Positions 10,846-23,169 are shown, counted from the stretch's first letter. The stretch: 64,000 bases of DNA from Branchipolynoe longqiensis (GCA_030323885.1 CM059198.1:59298917-59362916), one strand, 5' to 3'. Notes: generated by a model not told the origin, from the letters alone. Translations and numbers: made by a program.

Positions 10846-11705
10846 CTTTCAGCTATCCTGATCTTAAACAATGGCCATCATGAACAATGGCTATCAACAT
10901 CAATGACTTCCATCACCATTGTATATCAATCTGGGGCTACCACCATCTATGGCTATTGTGATCGATGGTGATCATCTATATCTATCATATGGGGCTATTA
11001 TCATCAGGTATGGCTATTGTTATATATGGCTATTGTCACTTATGGATATGCTCTTCCATGGCTATCATGGCTATAGTTGATATCACATATGGCTATTTTC
11101 ATATATGGCTATTGTCATATATGTCTGTAGGTAGTTATGGCTATCAGCATTGGCTCTTACCATATATAGTTATAATTATTTATGCCTAACAATAATGTTT
11201 ATTGTCATATGAATATAGCTATATACGGCCATCACCAATGGTTATTGTCACCTATAGCAATCAGCAATGAGTATTGTTATAATATGGCTCTAATTTGCTA
11301 TGATTATTATCAATGGTTACTGTTATATTTGGCTATCACCAATAGCTATTGTCATGTATGGCTATGTATACATATGACTATAATCATGGGCTATGGTTAA
11401 TTATAGCTATCATCAATGATTATTGCAACATATGTTTATAGTTATATTTGACTACCATCAATGGTTATTGTCATACATTGCTATTGTTATCTATGGCTAT
11501 ATTTGTCTGTGGCCATCATCAATGGCTATTGTCATGTCTGACTCTCATTAATCGCTATTACCATATATGTATCTCGTTATCTTTGGCTATCATCAATGGC
11601 TATTGTCATATATGGGTATTGTTATCTATGGCTGTCATCAATGGCTATTGTCAACGATGGCTACAATTATATATGGCTATGATCTATGACTATTTCCATA
11701 TTTGA
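10846..11705. repeat. degenerate tandem repeat, ATGGCTAT(T/C) type
   Basis: Variants of ATGGCTATTGTCATATATGG and GGCTATCATCAATGGCTATT repeat for about 860 bases. A few isolated copies also precede it (9940-10010). The unit is roughly 18-21 bases and much diverged, which makes exact phasing uncertain. Confidence 0.75.
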
Positions 11706-12175
11706 CCAAGCAATATGGACAATTCTCGGCGTGGCAATGAGTCAACCGGAGTACCATACACTAATTACAAACTGACAGTTATGCCGCCACGTATATATTA
11801 TTACAGCCGCTAACCAGCTTTGAAACCCAGACCTGCGACTACTGCTGCCACTTAGCACTATTTTATTCCTCCAGCCTTTTATGTCTCAACTGCCTCCCGA
11901 GTTCAAAGAGTCAATTTCCATCTGGACATGAACACATGGGGTCAGACCATTCTACAGTATTTGTTGTTTGATTCAAAGCCTGAAAGAACCGCATGACCTA
12001 CGATATGCTGTCACCCACCAACAACCAGGATGATGGAAGGAACGATGCCATGAACGAGCTGCTTGCTGGTAGTGGCGGGATCGGCGCTGGGCAAACGCAG
12101 AGGTAACATTCTCGTTGCTCACAAGTATGTAATTTGTGGAAGTCAGATTAGTGGGTCAATCCAATATTGTATAAG
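11706..12175. other. intergenic sequence
   Basis: No gene or clear repeat recognised. Confidence 0.3.
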
Positions 12176-12620
12176 GGTCATAGATCAATGTTTGACATAG
12201 CTTTGAATATCGAATAAGGAGTAAGGAATAAGTAACCAACTTCACAGTTTGAATAACCAATAAGGAATAAGTAACCAACTTCACACATTGAATATCGAAT
12301 AAGGAATAAGTAACCAACTTCACACTTTGAATAACCAATAAGGAATAAGTAACCCAACTTCACACTTTGAATATCCAATAAGGAATAGGGAATAAGTAAC
12401 CAACTTCACACTTTGAATATCGAATAAGAAATAAGTAATCAACTTCACACTTTGAATATCGAAGAAGGAATAAGTAACCAACTTCACACTTTGAATAACC
12501 AATAAGGAATAAGTAATCAACTTCACCCTTTGAATATCGAATAAGGAATAGGGAATAAGTAACCAACTTCACACTTTGAATATCGAATAAGGAATAGGGA
12601 ATAAGTAACCAGCTTCACAT
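12176..12620. repeat. 39-46 bp minisatellite, about ten units
   Basis: Units carry AATAAGTAACCAACTTCACA, then CTTTGAATATCGAATAAGG (or AACCAATAAGG). Some units have an extra GGAATAG insertion, which changes the unit length between about 39 and 46 bases. The spacers are variants of the unit itself, so this is a plain minisatellite and not a CRISPR array. Confidence 0.85.
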
Positions 12621-12811
12621 AGGTGGCAAACCCGGCAGTTTCTCGACTTCCCATGCCCTCCTGCCAGACATGCAATGCCACTGGTGCGTGTGATGCGCCA
12701 GCAAGTATAAAAGAGCTAAAGGGCGTGTCACATTACCATGCATTTCGCAAGCGCGTGGCCAACATGTAAAATCATTTTTCTATGTCGAGAAGCGTCAAAC
12801 CTTTTGGCACA

Positions 12812-12830
12812 GGGGGGGGGGGGGGGGGGG
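12812..12830. repeat. poly-G run of 19
   Basis: Uninterrupted G-run inside the Harbinger-type element. Confidence 0.85.
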
Positions 12831-13142
12831 CTAAGTTGGACGTATACATACTGTATAGATAGCATATGACCAACGAATGGCTAACATGCTTCCGGGCGAA
12901 AAACGCTTGAATTAGGCTCATGGTACATTCACAGAATGGCGGTGAACATGATATATGTTATTCGATCGCCAGAACTATGCTACATATGTCAAGACACAGT
13001 GGAGAAATGCTAAACATACGTTAGACATACTGTTAACTACCGGTATTTTACACCCTAGAACCTTTATAGGAAATAAACACTAACTTCTGTGTGTGGAGGC
13101 TGGAAAGCACTAATGTATGATATTACTCAAGTGATGATCTGC

Positions 13143-13225
13143 TATCTATATCTGTTTACTATATCTGCTTACTATATCTGCTTACTATATCTGCCTACTA
13201 TATCTGCTTACTATATCAGTTCCAA
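13143..13225. repeat. 15 bp tandem repeat
   Basis: About five copies of TATATCTGCTTACTA with minor changes. Confidence 0.8.
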
Positions 13226-14285
13226 GAAATAGTAACCCAACAGAAATTAAGTGTGGTAAAGTCTAGAAGGGAGGGGTGGCTGGCTCCTCCTGCTGTGCTG
13301 TATCTAGGTCATCTGCTTGCCACACCCCCTGCCCAGCTCTTTCATTCAGATGGAAAACATTCAAAATACAGGTACACAGTTGGTGGGAGTCTCCTCAGTC
13401 AGAGACAGTAATATGGCATTTCATTGGCTGAACTCCTCCAGTCAGTGGTTGGGGGGAGGTAGGGTGGGAGTGGGTGGACCCCCACCACTCCCACCAGCCC
13501 CCTCCCCCCTGCTGGGTTAGGGGGTGTGGGGCCAACCCATCCACCCCAAGTCAGATACATATTTTCCATCAAGTTCACCAATCACACTTATATGGGAGTA
13601 TCAACCTATTTATCTTTACACAGCACCAGTGGTCACCAGTCCCTTAGATTGGGCAACTCCAAAATAGTAGGAGTTTCTACATGCCTTACATATTGCATCA
13701 TCTTTAGTTCAGCAAACTGTCACCAGGTGGGGCAGGAATGGCTCACCACACACACACATGCACACACATTCGACCTTCCACCTCCAGCCTGACAGCTGGA
13801 TTTGGCATGTCCTGCAAACACTCACACACACACAGCCCCCATGCATTGTCACCTGAGTGCTAACACTCCCTCAGATACTGGCATCTGTAAATCATACCAT
13901 AACAGGCGCACATAACAATCCATACATTGTCAATATGCAGACTGTACGTTCCCACTGCATGTAACATAGGTCAACATAGTGAACAATGTTTGTCTAACAT
14001 AAGTCTAATGTACATCGACATATGCCTAACGTATACATAACGTACAGCCGACGTAAGATCCACACGTTGTCGAATGTTGTGGCATGTTAAAAGTTATGTG
14101 CATGCACAAAACTTTGCCGCCCCCTGACGTGCGATGCTGTACCTCAATGAACGTCAAAGTACATTGACTTACACCAACGAGTGCCTAACGCGCGCATAAT
14201 GCATAACGACATATCCCGACGTAGTGGCCAAAAATCACATACGTGGGCGTACATCGGTGCGATGCATCGTAATGTGACAGTCCCT

Positions 14286-14640
14286 TAATGCACACCCCGA
14301 AAAAGTCTGTATCAATTAGAAACACGATCTTGAAAAGACCAGTGCGGCTCAGAAAAATGATGGTGAGGCATGTGCAGGAGTGGCACACCCGAATGGGCCA
14401 GAGGCGCATTCAGCAATGCCAGCAATGTTGTAATTGAGGCAGTGTCAGGCATGGGTGGCTTATGGTTTGGCTTAAATACATTGGGAAGTACACCAACCTC
14501 TGACTGTTGTTGAGTTGTTGAGTTGTTGAGTTGTTGATTTTGCTATAGGTGCAAAGAACTTATTAAATTGAACATATGGTTTGCAAGAAACAAGTTATCA
14601 CTTAATGTAGCAACAACAAATTTCATGCTGTTTAGTAATT
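14286..14640. other. intergenic sequence with a 9 bp repeat
   Basis: No gene seen. A short GAGTTGTTGAGTTGTTGAGT repeat lies at about 14508-14540. Confidence 0.4.
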
Positions 14641-14991
14641 ATAAAAAATAATCGTGGTGAATGACCATGGGGTCATTCGGGGTCATTGCGGGGTGCACGG
14701 GTCGGCGAGGCCGTTGGACCCCCCCCTCTACCCCCCCCATCCCCCGTGGCCGGGGGGGGCGGCCTCAAAGGGGGGGACCCACACTCCTCACTGCACCACC
14801 CCCCTACTCACTCGACCTACATTCACTGCTCCCTGCCTCCCTGCTGCTCACTGAGCACACAACCACTCACACACACCAGCTCCTCCCTAACACACACACC
14901 ACTGGTCACTCCGCTCCCAACAACAGGACTGACCACACCTAACTTTCTTTACTTTCTTTGGCACCGTCGGAACCACCGACGCACACACAAC

Positions 14992-16447
14992 ATGCCGAGA
15001 AATGGGTCCTCAGGTAAGAGCAGGAAGGCCGGGAGGCCCCCGGGGTCCAAGAACAAGGCGAAGGGAGGACCCTCCGCCGCCACCGGGACACTACCTAAGC
15101 TGGACCTGGGAGACAGCAGGGGAGCGCAGAGCAGCACTCCCCAGGACACTGACGACTCATACATCCCGGCGGGGCAGCGGTCTCCGGCGTCCCCGGTCGC
15201 GCGCGCGGACCGGGACCCCTCCCCGGCGATCGGGGCCCGACCGACCTCCCCCGGCAGTGGGGTCGATGCCAAGCTCCGACAGATGGAGGCGCGGATGGAG
15301 GCTAGAATGGATACCCGCATGGCAGCCATTCAGGATGCGATCATGGACATAGCACGGCAGGGCGCGGAGCGCGACGCTCGCCATGTGCGTGCGCCTCCCC
15401 CGGCCCGTGTGGAGCGGGACGCCCGACAACCCTCTCCGCTGCCCCCCCCCGCCCACGTGGTGCCCGCCGCAGCCCACATGGTGCCCGCCGCAGCCCACCC
15501 ACCTGCCGCTGACCATGTGGCCCCCGCGCCCGCACGTGCCGCGGCTCCAGCCCAACACCACCGCCCGGCGGGCGGGCCGCCCCCCCGGCCCGGTACAGGC
15601 TCAGGTCCCTCTCGCCCGGATACAACCCAGCCTACGTTGACCGCCAGCTGGGTGGGTGGCGCGACCCATGCGCCCGCCTACCCGCCCCACCCGCAGGGAG
15701 GGACGCTGACATACGCGACGAGCAGCAGCTCAGGATGCAGCGACTGCAATCCATAGACGACGACGACGTCGCAAGATACGAGGCAAGGCACCGAAGGCTC
15801 CAAGGTAGGCGTGCCGTGATGCACGACATGTTCATCACCAACCCCATATCCAAGCCCTATATGTATCTAGATCGCACTGACTGCCAGTCAGCCGTCCAGA
15901 AGCTGGCGGCCGTGGCACTATGACCGAGCGAGAGTACCTCTCAGCGTTCATGACCCTGATAGACGACAGTGAGGTGTATGATCCACGGGACTTCCTCGAC
16001 ATGCTGGACCACTTCAGGTGCATCACCGACGAGTGCAAAACGAAGCCCTGGCCGATGGTGCGCAGCTGGTCCCAGCGCATATTTGACAGCATCGAAAGGA
16101 GGAAGATGCGATGGAGTGACAGGTCAGACATGAAGCACGAACGCCTAACCTACTACACGGCCATGCCCAACCCCGATGACAGGGCGGGCAGACCTAGTGC
16201 GCGTGACAACAACAACGGTCCACGTGACAACAACAAACAAGCACGTGGCCGAATTGAGCTTGAAACACATGAGCGCCCGTGTGCCGCCTACAACTCCCCA
16301 CGACGCTGCACCCTCACCCAGCGCCACCACGACGGACCCGACGATGTGGTGCATGCGTGCGCCTACTGCTACAAGGTGACACAGATCGGATTCGATCACT
16401 CACAGCAGCAGTGTAGGCGCAAAGCAAGGGATGCCACAAAGGACTGA
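14992..16447 (+). pseudogene. gag-like protein of the Ngaro-like element (frameshifted)
   Basis: A start at 14992 (ACAACATGCC context) opens a frame encoding an AT-hook-like KAGRPPGSKNK near the N-terminus, then Ser/Pro-rich sequence, a helical segment with repeated RMEARM, and Pro/Ala-rich sequence; this frame stops at 15756. The continuation is in other frames: 15735-15923 (contains YEARHRRLQ and KPYMYLDRTD) and 15920-16447 (contains MTEREYLSAFMTLID). The last part ends in a Cys/His cluster (PCAAYN, RRCTL, HACAYCYK, then HSQQQCRRK), a zinc-finger arrangement typical of the gag of this superfamily, where it binds nucleic acid. Two frame changes, near 15700 and 15915, break the gene unless they are sequencing errors; the surrounding sequence is full of C and G runs. 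Confidence 0.7.
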
Positions 16448-16815
16448 TGCCACGGGACGCGAGGGAGCACCGGGACCCGCCCCCCCCCACCCCCCCGCAA
16501 AACCCCCCCACGCCGACCCCCCCACCCCAGCCCTCGTTAAACCCCATGGCCCAGCACCAGTCAATGGCCACGCCTCTCGCCACACCCGCACGGCAGCCGC
16601 CACCCACCCACACCACCGGCCCGCCCACCCACTCCACCCACACCACCCCGCACCGACGCCTCTCATCCCGGCTCAGGTCCACCCCCCCCTGCAACGCCCC
16701 CGCCCGTCCACTCCGGGGGGGCCACCGCTAACGGCCTGGTACACATCAAAGCTGACCGACTCGGCCGGGATGGAGCACACAACGGACAAAACCTGTTCAA
16801 ACGCATAAGGCTTCA

Positions 16816-18626
16816 TTGTACCCACGACTCCCCCACCCTACCCGGCAGCGCAATCGAAACCAGCCCTCACGCACTAAGCGAACACCGAATACGCCACTGG
16901 CTCGACCCGCCCCCGGCCTATCCACCGACATAGCAGACATATACCGACGTGTGCGTGAAACCGGCCTCCCTAATGCTGTCGCCGCACGGGTGCCCGTCCC
17001 CAGCGGTATATGTGTCGACAAATGGCGCGCCAGCCTCTCTGACTCTGCCGACCACAGACAGCTCATCGACTTCCTAACATACGGCTTTCCCCTCGGCTAT
17101 ATGGGACCCACCTCTGGCACCGGTGAGGTAGCCAACCACCCAAGCGCCGCCCAGCACCCCAGTGCAGTCGACGACTACATTAACACAGAGACCGAGTGCG
17201 GCGCCCTATATGGCCCACATGACGCCCCCCCTTCGCCCCTTGGTTCCATGCATCACCGATCATGACCAGGCAGAAGGCAGACCCCACCAAGCGAAGGATC
17301 ATCACCGACCTATCCTTCCCCGCCGCTACATCCGTCAACGCGTACATTATGAAGAACACCGCCCTCGGCCACACCCGCGACCACTGCCTGCCAACGGTAG
17401 AGGGCTTCACACGCGAACTAAGCGGGTGCGGGCGCGGCAGCTTTATGTTCACTATGGACATCAGCCGAGCATACAAAAACTTTCGCTCCTGCCCGCTCGA
17501 CTGGCCCTTGCTCGGCGCCCGCTGGAAGGGGCGCTTCTACCTTGACATCTCCGTCCCATTTGGAGCCCGAGGATCCAGCTGCCACATCCAGAGGGTGGCC
17601 GAGGCCATCACTTACATCCTCAGGGGGTGTGGCATCGCGGCCACCATGTACCTCGATGACCTCATCGTCGTCGCCCCCGACAAGCGCACCGCCGACGCCC
17701 ACTTCGCCATCGCGCGACAGCTCTTCGAGGACCTCGGCCTCCCCGAGGCCAGGGACAAGACCCAGCCCCCCGCGCGATCAGTCCGGTGGCTGGGCATACA
17801 CATAGATGCCACCACCATGACACTGACCATGCCCCTCGACAAGGTCGACGCCACCATCAGCCTCGTACACGCGGCCGCGGCCAGGACTCACATCACAAGG
17901 AAGCGACTTCAGTCGCTACTGGTGAAGCTGCTCCACCTATCCAAGTGCATCCACCCCGCTTGCCTGTTTGTCGGCCGCCTCCTCCAGGCGCTAAGGGGCA
18001 TGACCGGCCAACGCACAGCCATGACCGACGACATGAGGGCCGACCTCGCCTGGTTCCCCGCATTCACCAGCGGATGGAACGGCTCGGCAATCATACCCCC
18101 CAACGACCCGGGCAGGGAAATCGTTGTCGATGCCTGCCTCGGCGGCATAGGCGGGGCAGACGACACATGGGCCTACTCCATGCCCCTCACCCACGGCTAC
18201 CACAACAAGAACGACAGCATCACACAGATAGAGGCACTAAATGTCCTCGTCGCCCTACATACCCTCGCACGCCCTGAGGACCATGGAGGTCACATAGCCA
18301 TACACTGTGACAACATGGCGGCAGTCCACGTACTAACCACCGGCAAGGGCCAGGACCCCCGCCTCCTCAGCATAGCCAGGGCCGCCTGGATGTTCCAGGC
18401 GGTACGTAACATAAAGCTCACATACCACCATATCCAAGGCGAACAGAACATAGTCGCCGATGCCCTTAGCAGGGCCCACATCAGTCCACGCCACAGGGAC
18501 CTGGCGATCCAGATCTGCCAACGTAGACACCTCGCCCCCATACCACCAGCCCTCCTTGACTACAGCCCTTTGCAACCTCTTTCTGTCCACAGGGGCCGAA
18601 TACAGCAGACTGCACAGGGCGGCTGA
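16816..18626 (+). pseudogene. reverse transcriptase-RNase H of the Ngaro-like element (one frameshift)
   Basis: The N-terminal RT part (16816-17265) shows GFPLGYMGP, then an NHPSA motif and ETECGALYGP. It passes in another frame, after a run of seven C at 17225-17231, into a 454-codon frame ending at 18626. That frame has the DIRS/Ngaro RT signature RRIITDLSFP (residues 11-20), catalytic Asp in MDIS (residue 66), PFG (99-101) and YLDD (130-133). RNase H follows with acidic residues D290 (VVDACLGG), E324 (IEALNV), D350 (IHCDNMA) and D400 (VADALSR). All catalytic positions that I can check are present. In life the protein would copy the element's RNA to DNA and remove the RNA strand. One net frameshift at the C-run is the only break seen in the domain core. 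Confidence 0.85.
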
Positions 18627-19553
18627 GGCCAGGCAGGCCGACGCGAGGGTGCCGGGGACCTGGGCCAACTACAACGCGACCATCCGGAACTACACGGCAC
18701 ACTGCCGCAACTACGCGGTCGACATGCTCCAGCCGACCCCGATCCAGCTGAGGTGCTGGATAGAAGAGCGCGCGGACCACTTGTGCCCATCATCAGTGGC
18801 GAACTCGGTGTCACACGTCAGGCTCTTCCTCAAAATCAAGGAGGCCCCGGTGACCCCCCTCGACCACATCACGGTCACCCTGGCGCTCGATGCACTCAAG
18901 AGGTCCAAGGACCACAGGCCCAGGCAGCAGGCCCATGCACCAGTGAGCGTCATCAGGACGGCGGTCATCCACCTCGCACACGCGCCACAGGGGCAGGTGG
19001 TGGCCTTCGCCATATTGGTGATGTTCTACACCGGAGCCCGACAATCCAAGGTGGCACCAAGATCTGCAGCGACCTACGACCCGTCGCGCCATGCTTCCAG
19101 ACAAGACGTGTGGGTCGAGGATGCCCACCTCATCATCGACCAGAAATGGGCCAAAAACATGCAGGCCAACGGCAGATCGAGGACCATCCGGCTGGCGCCC
19201 AGCCCGGACCCACGACTATGCCGGTCAATGCATACAATCGCATGATCGGCATAGCACCCACCCGGCACCCGACACAACCCCTGCTGGTCTTCCCGGCGGA
19301 CGGACAGACCATGTCCATCCCCTACATTGCTAGGGCATGGCGCGACGCCCAGCAACCCCACCCGCACCAACAGCCCTTCACTCTCCATGCCATCCGGAGG
19401 GCGGCTGCTACCGTGGCATTTGCAACCGGTAGCTCCGAACTGGAGGTCCAGCGATTTGGTGGCTGGGCCTCACAAGCCCATAAGGTATACATTGACACAC
19501 GCGACTCGACCAGAGTCAACTCTGCCTTGGTAAATGCCATGGTCCAAAAATAA
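18560..19553 (+). pseudogene. tyrosine recombinase of the Ngaro-like element (one frameshift)
   Basis: The recombinase frame overlaps the end of RNase H and starts somewhere near 18560; no clear start codon can be assigned. The N-terminal domain has GTWANYNATIRNY, typical of core-binding domains. The catalytic domain shows MFYTGARQSK with the first Arg, a Lys-rich QKWAKNMQANG strand, then after a frame change around 19200-19215 the LHAIRRAAAT motif (His-x-x-Arg), FGGWAS (Trp in the His/Trp position) and KVYIDT with the nucleophilic Tyr; the stop is at 19551-19553. These enzymes integrate the circular DNA product of the element without target duplication. One net frameshift breaks the present sequence. 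Confidence 0.85.
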
Positions 19554-19959
19554 CACTCTACCACGAACAATACTTGGCTTGGCCACTTAATCATAAGAAA
19601 TTATATATATATTATCATTTTACCATACATCGCTATTAATTAACCAGCAATTCACATAATTAATATCGCCATATAATATAACAATTATACTAAACAATTA
19701 CTATAATTACATATCATATTATATTACAATAGGTTATTTATGCTACCCGCTAATAACCACTATATACACATGTTCATCGCCTATGCTCACATGTCTCGCC
19801 TCACTCATCCCACTCTCATATTTGACCGCGATCACCCCATGACTTTGCTCCATGCAGCCTCCGGCTCGCTCACATCATGTAATGCCCCCGGGGGCCGCCC
19901 GGAATAAATGCCATGTTATCCCAACGTCATGCCTCCTCGTCCTGTGTACCGATGCTGCA

Positions 19960-20890
19960 ATGTAATGATACTGTATGTACAAATGATAATGATATCGAAA
20001 TGGTTTATGTCAGTAAATTTCTAGGGGTGCTCATAGATCATGAACTTAATTGGAAAAAGCATATTAGGATGATTAAATCTAAATTGTCCAAACCTATTGC
20101 AATTATGCACAAGGCAAAATATGTACTAACGAATATTGTATTATTCATTATTTCTGCCTTATGTATCGTATTGTTGTTAAGTATGGGGAAATGCATATAA
20201 AACAAATATGGAGTGTATTTATTTGCTACAGAAGAAAGCAGTGAGAATTGTTTGCAACATTGGATATCGAGAGCACACTAATAAGCTGTTCTTTGATCTT
20301 CATGTATTAAAATTAATAGACTTGGTTAAGATCAAATCTAGTATGATAATTTACAATGCAAACAAAGGGCTACTGCCAAAAAATCTACAGTCTTTATTCA
20401 AAATAAGTTCAGATAGTAGCCATGATACAAGGCAGAGTAACAACCTAAGACAAGTATTTGCAAGAACAACTTTAAAGTCTCAATGTATATCTATATGTGG
20501 TATAAAAATATGGAATTCACTTGACGATAATATCAAATGTTCAAAAAACATTTATATGTTTCAACGAATGTATAAAAAGAAAATATTTAAGCTTTATCAG
20601 AGGGAAAACACATAGTAGTCTAGTACATAAATATTGAGATGTAATTTACAGTATTGAGGGTAATGTTGATATGCTTTTAACTTTTATTTTTCTATTTATT
20701 ATTTCTATGGTATAAGCAATGTATCTGTGTTATTTTTAAATGGGGAAAGCACCTCATAAGTATTGTACTTCTGCTTTCTCCTTTTTCATGTGAAAAAATT
20801 ACTGATATAAATATCAACTTGTGTGTACATTGATCATGTGGAAATAAATATATTATTATTATTATTATTATTATTTATTATTATTATTAT
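19960..20890 (+). pseudogene. LINE fragment, 3' part of a non-LTR reverse transcriptase
   Basis: Two frames (to about 20200, and 20208-20615) encode the region after the RT catalytic core: FLGVLIDHELNWKKHI, then LLQKKAVRIVCNIGYREHT and WNSLDDNIKCS, a pattern shared by Jockey/CR1-related elements. A frameshift or small loss lies near 20195-20210, and the catalytic core is absent, so the copy is 5' truncated. The 3' end is an ATT/TATT microsatellite at about 20845-20890. It begins directly after the tail of the Ngaro-like element. This LINE is much more AT-rich than its neighbour. Confidence 0.75.
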
Positions 20891-20984
20891 ATATAGATGA
20901 TATTGTTGTCTATTCCAAATCACAGCAGGAACACCAACAACACCAAGATATAGCCCAAGTCACATCTACCCGGATAAGCCCCGG

Positions 20985-21460
20985 ATATTTAGCTGGACCA
21001 CCCCGAGACCACTCCCCCAGACTGTGTCAGACAGCCCCAGATTAAATCGCTATTTTTATCGTTTTTGGGCTTGCTGTCACACCTGCCCGGACAAGCCACG
21101 GTCTAGCCATGGACCAGAGGCCGGCTCGCCCCGAACTGAGCCGGACCATCCCCCAGACTACCCGGTGTATCCACGGAGTAGTCACGGATTAGTCCCGGAC
21201 AACACTGTATGACCCTGGATCGACCCCGGACCACCCTGGACAAAACCGGATTGATCCCGGACCACCCATGGACTCCCCGGTGTATCCACAGATTATCCCC
21301 GGACTGGGCCGGAGACCCCTCGGAAAACCCCGGATGAGCCCCGGACCATCCCTGGACAGCACAGACGATCCCAGGTTCACCCCTGGTTCAACCCAGGTTC
21401 ACCCCCGGTTCACCCCCGGACTGCCCGGAACAGCCCCGGACTACTCCCGGATAGCCGGGT
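20985..21460. repeat. degenerate CCCGGA-rich tandem repeat
   Basis: Short units of the form CCCGGACCACCC, CCGGATTGATCCCGG and CCCGGTGTATCCAC repeat with much variation. Proline-rich open frames here result from the repeat. Confidence 0.65.
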
Positions 21461-21528
21461 GTATAAAAGATGGCGCTGCGCTGGATGGCTCATTTCTAAA
21501 TCCAGCAGCGCCGACGACACATTACATC

Positions 21529-22802
21529 ATGACCAAACGAACTGGGAAGAGAGTAGCATCGAAGAGGGTTGCACAGAAGGAGCCCAGCCCACACAAGGTG
21601 GCCACCAAAACATGGAGCAGACCACCACCTTCACCCTCAACTTCGGGGTTGTCATCAGATGAGGAATCTGCCTGGGACATGTCGCTGCCTCCCCGTGCTG
21701 TGACGCCGCCTCCACCAGTCCAGTTGTCACAGGGGAAGACGGCGTTGAAACACAAGAAGCTCTGACAAGTTAGCAGCACAGGGAGATTACGGAGTGGTTA
21801 CGGTTAAATGACTACATTTATGTAAAAGGATGTAGCGACTACAAGAACACCACATTAAAGAGGGGTGCCTGGGAGGAGAAAGTGAAGGAGATGAGGTTAG
21901 ATGACCCGAAACCGCTCATCGCCTGGTACGAGTCTATACAGACCAAGGTGGGAAAACTGAGCGATGTCAAGCCCGGTGCCACAGCAAGGGAGTTGTCTGA
22001 TCGGGAGATTTGCATCAACTAGCATTTTGGCTTCCTGAGGAGTTACATCGTGCAGCAGCCGTCCAGATCAGGTGTCACTTTGCAGTCCCGGTTGCAACCC
22101 ATGCCGCCAGCTTTGACAGCAACAACAACCGCTACTGCCACAGCAACAGCTTCGATTTTGGTGCAGCCCCTCTCAGCAAATCAACCAGCAAATCAACCAG
22201 CAACTCAACCAGCAACTCCTCAGCCGGCAATCAAGGGGAAGATGAACATACGCACACCAAATACAGACACTGAACAATTCCTGTTGAACCCATGGGACCA
22301 GCAGGAGGAGGCTTGAATAATGCAGGGCCGGATAAGTGGGATGCTACACCTGTTGAAAGTGTTGGCGCCGATACTGTGGGGGGATCATGGCTGGGGTCAG
22401 TTATATACCGACAGTTTTGCCTTGGCGATGCATTTATGGACAGAAAGCCTACAACTGGCATGGCAGAAGGAACAAACACAAGAGATACAAATTCCACAAC
22501 CACAAGCACCACCTCCACAGCCTCAACTACCAGGCCGATTCCCTGCTTTCTGTGTGCCGCCGACGGGATTACAACCGGGAGGCTTGGAAACCGTGTGGAT
22601 GACTCCCCAACCCAGCCCTTCCACAACTGGACGATGGCACAGCTCCAAAGTATGGGATGCCATCAACTGGAACACTACGGGTCCCACACCCCCATCCAGC
22701 ATGCCAGCAAGCAGTGTCAGAAACATAACGGGACTCTTGGATCTCAGCTTTACCATGTTAATGTTTGGGATGGGACACGATCCTTATGTGCAGCCTCTGT
22801 GA
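21529..22802 (+). pseudogene. MADF/Myb-like protein of a PIF/Harbinger transposon (broken)
   Basis: From an ATG at 21529 a basic, Ser/Pro-rich N-terminus (to a TGA near 21765) is followed in a second frame (about 21780-22020) by a MADF/Myb-SANT-like domain: EWLRLNDYIYVKGCSDYKN, RGAWEEKVKEM, QTKVGKLSDVKPGATARELS. The domain hits a TAG at about 22020 and continues past it with HFGFLRSYIVQQPSRSG, the usual end of this domain. A Pro/Gln-rich C-terminal part lies in the frame 22320-22802. PIF/Harbinger elements carry such a second protein, which helps the transposase enter the nucleus and bind DNA. A transposase remnant in convergent orientation lies at 23714-24030, consistent with one decayed element. 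Confidence 0.6.
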
Positions 22803-23028
22803 TTGTGAACTGAATTTCTGTACACAACTGGATGACGGCACAGCTCCGAAGTATGGGATGCCATCGACTGGAATACCATGGGTCCCACACACCCATCTAG
22901 CACACCAGCGATCACTGTTGGAAACTTAATGGGACTCTCCGATCTCAGCTTTACCACGTTAATGGTTGGGATGGGAGACGATCCTGATGTGCAGCCTCTG
23001 TGATTGTGAACTGACCTTCTGTGCATTG
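22629..23028. repeat. tandem duplication of a block of about 200 bp
   Basis: 22629-22825 and 22829-23028 are two copies of one block: TGG(A)GATG(G/A)C(A/G)CAGCTCC, then CATCAGCTTTACCA-like sequence and GATGTGCAGCCTCTGTGATT or its variant. A third partial unit built on GAACTGAACTTCTG...TGTTTATTGAG follows to about 23170. Confidence 0.75.
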
Positions 23029-23169
23029 TGTTTATTGAGTTATGATGTAAATCGTGAACTGAACTTCTGTACATTGTGTTTATTGTGTTTATTGTTCATT
23101 GAGTTATGATGCAAATCATGAACTGAACTTCTGGACATTGTGTTTATTGAGTTATGATGTAAATCGTGA

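Larger units (their letters stand above)
12720..14285. mobile_element. Harbinger-type element without transposase
   Basis: The left end AGGGCGTGTCACATTACC is mirrored by the reverse of the right end (AGGGACTGTCACATTACGAT). Both sides are flanked by TAA (12717-12719 and 14286-14288), the preferred target duplication of PIF/Harbinger elements. The right half, read in reverse, is clearly homologous to the left end of the Harbinger element at 33197: both contain a CACATACGT-like block, a GGATA..TC stretch and GCAAAGTTTTGTGCATGCAC. The interior holds a G-run (12812-12830), a 15-base tandem repeat (13143-13225) and a CA-rich patch; I see no transposase. Confidence 0.6.
14650..19950 (+). mobile_element. 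Ngaro-like tyrosine-recombinase retrotransposon, almost full length
   Basis: This stretch contains, in order, a gag-like region, reverse transcriptase, RNase H and tyrosine recombinase, all on the plus strand. No methyltransferase domain (as in classical DIRS) and no hydrolase domain (as in some Ngaro elements) is seen. The coding part is far more GC-rich than the flanks. Outer limits are estimates: the GC-rich leader starts near 14650 and a polyadenylation-like GGAATAAATG lies near 19902. I did not find a convincing split direct repeat or inverted terminal repeat at its ends, so termini may be missing. Confidence 0.8.

Noticed and set aside
12176..12620. Possible CRISPR-like array of regular repeats
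   Set aside because: The segments between repeats are themselves repeats and no spacers exist; the genome is animal. It is a minisatellite.
13317..13792. Pro/Gly-rich open frames inside the Harbinger-type element
   Set aside because: G- and C-rich low-complexity sequence with no recognisable domain.
15157..16694. Long minus-strand frames opposite gag
   Set aside because: Shadows of GC-rich coding sequence; the plus-strand frames hold the zinc-finger and other retroelement motifs.
14650..19950. Bacterial contamination because of high GC content
   Set aside because: The proteins are of an animal retroelement type and the stretch is embedded between animal repeats.
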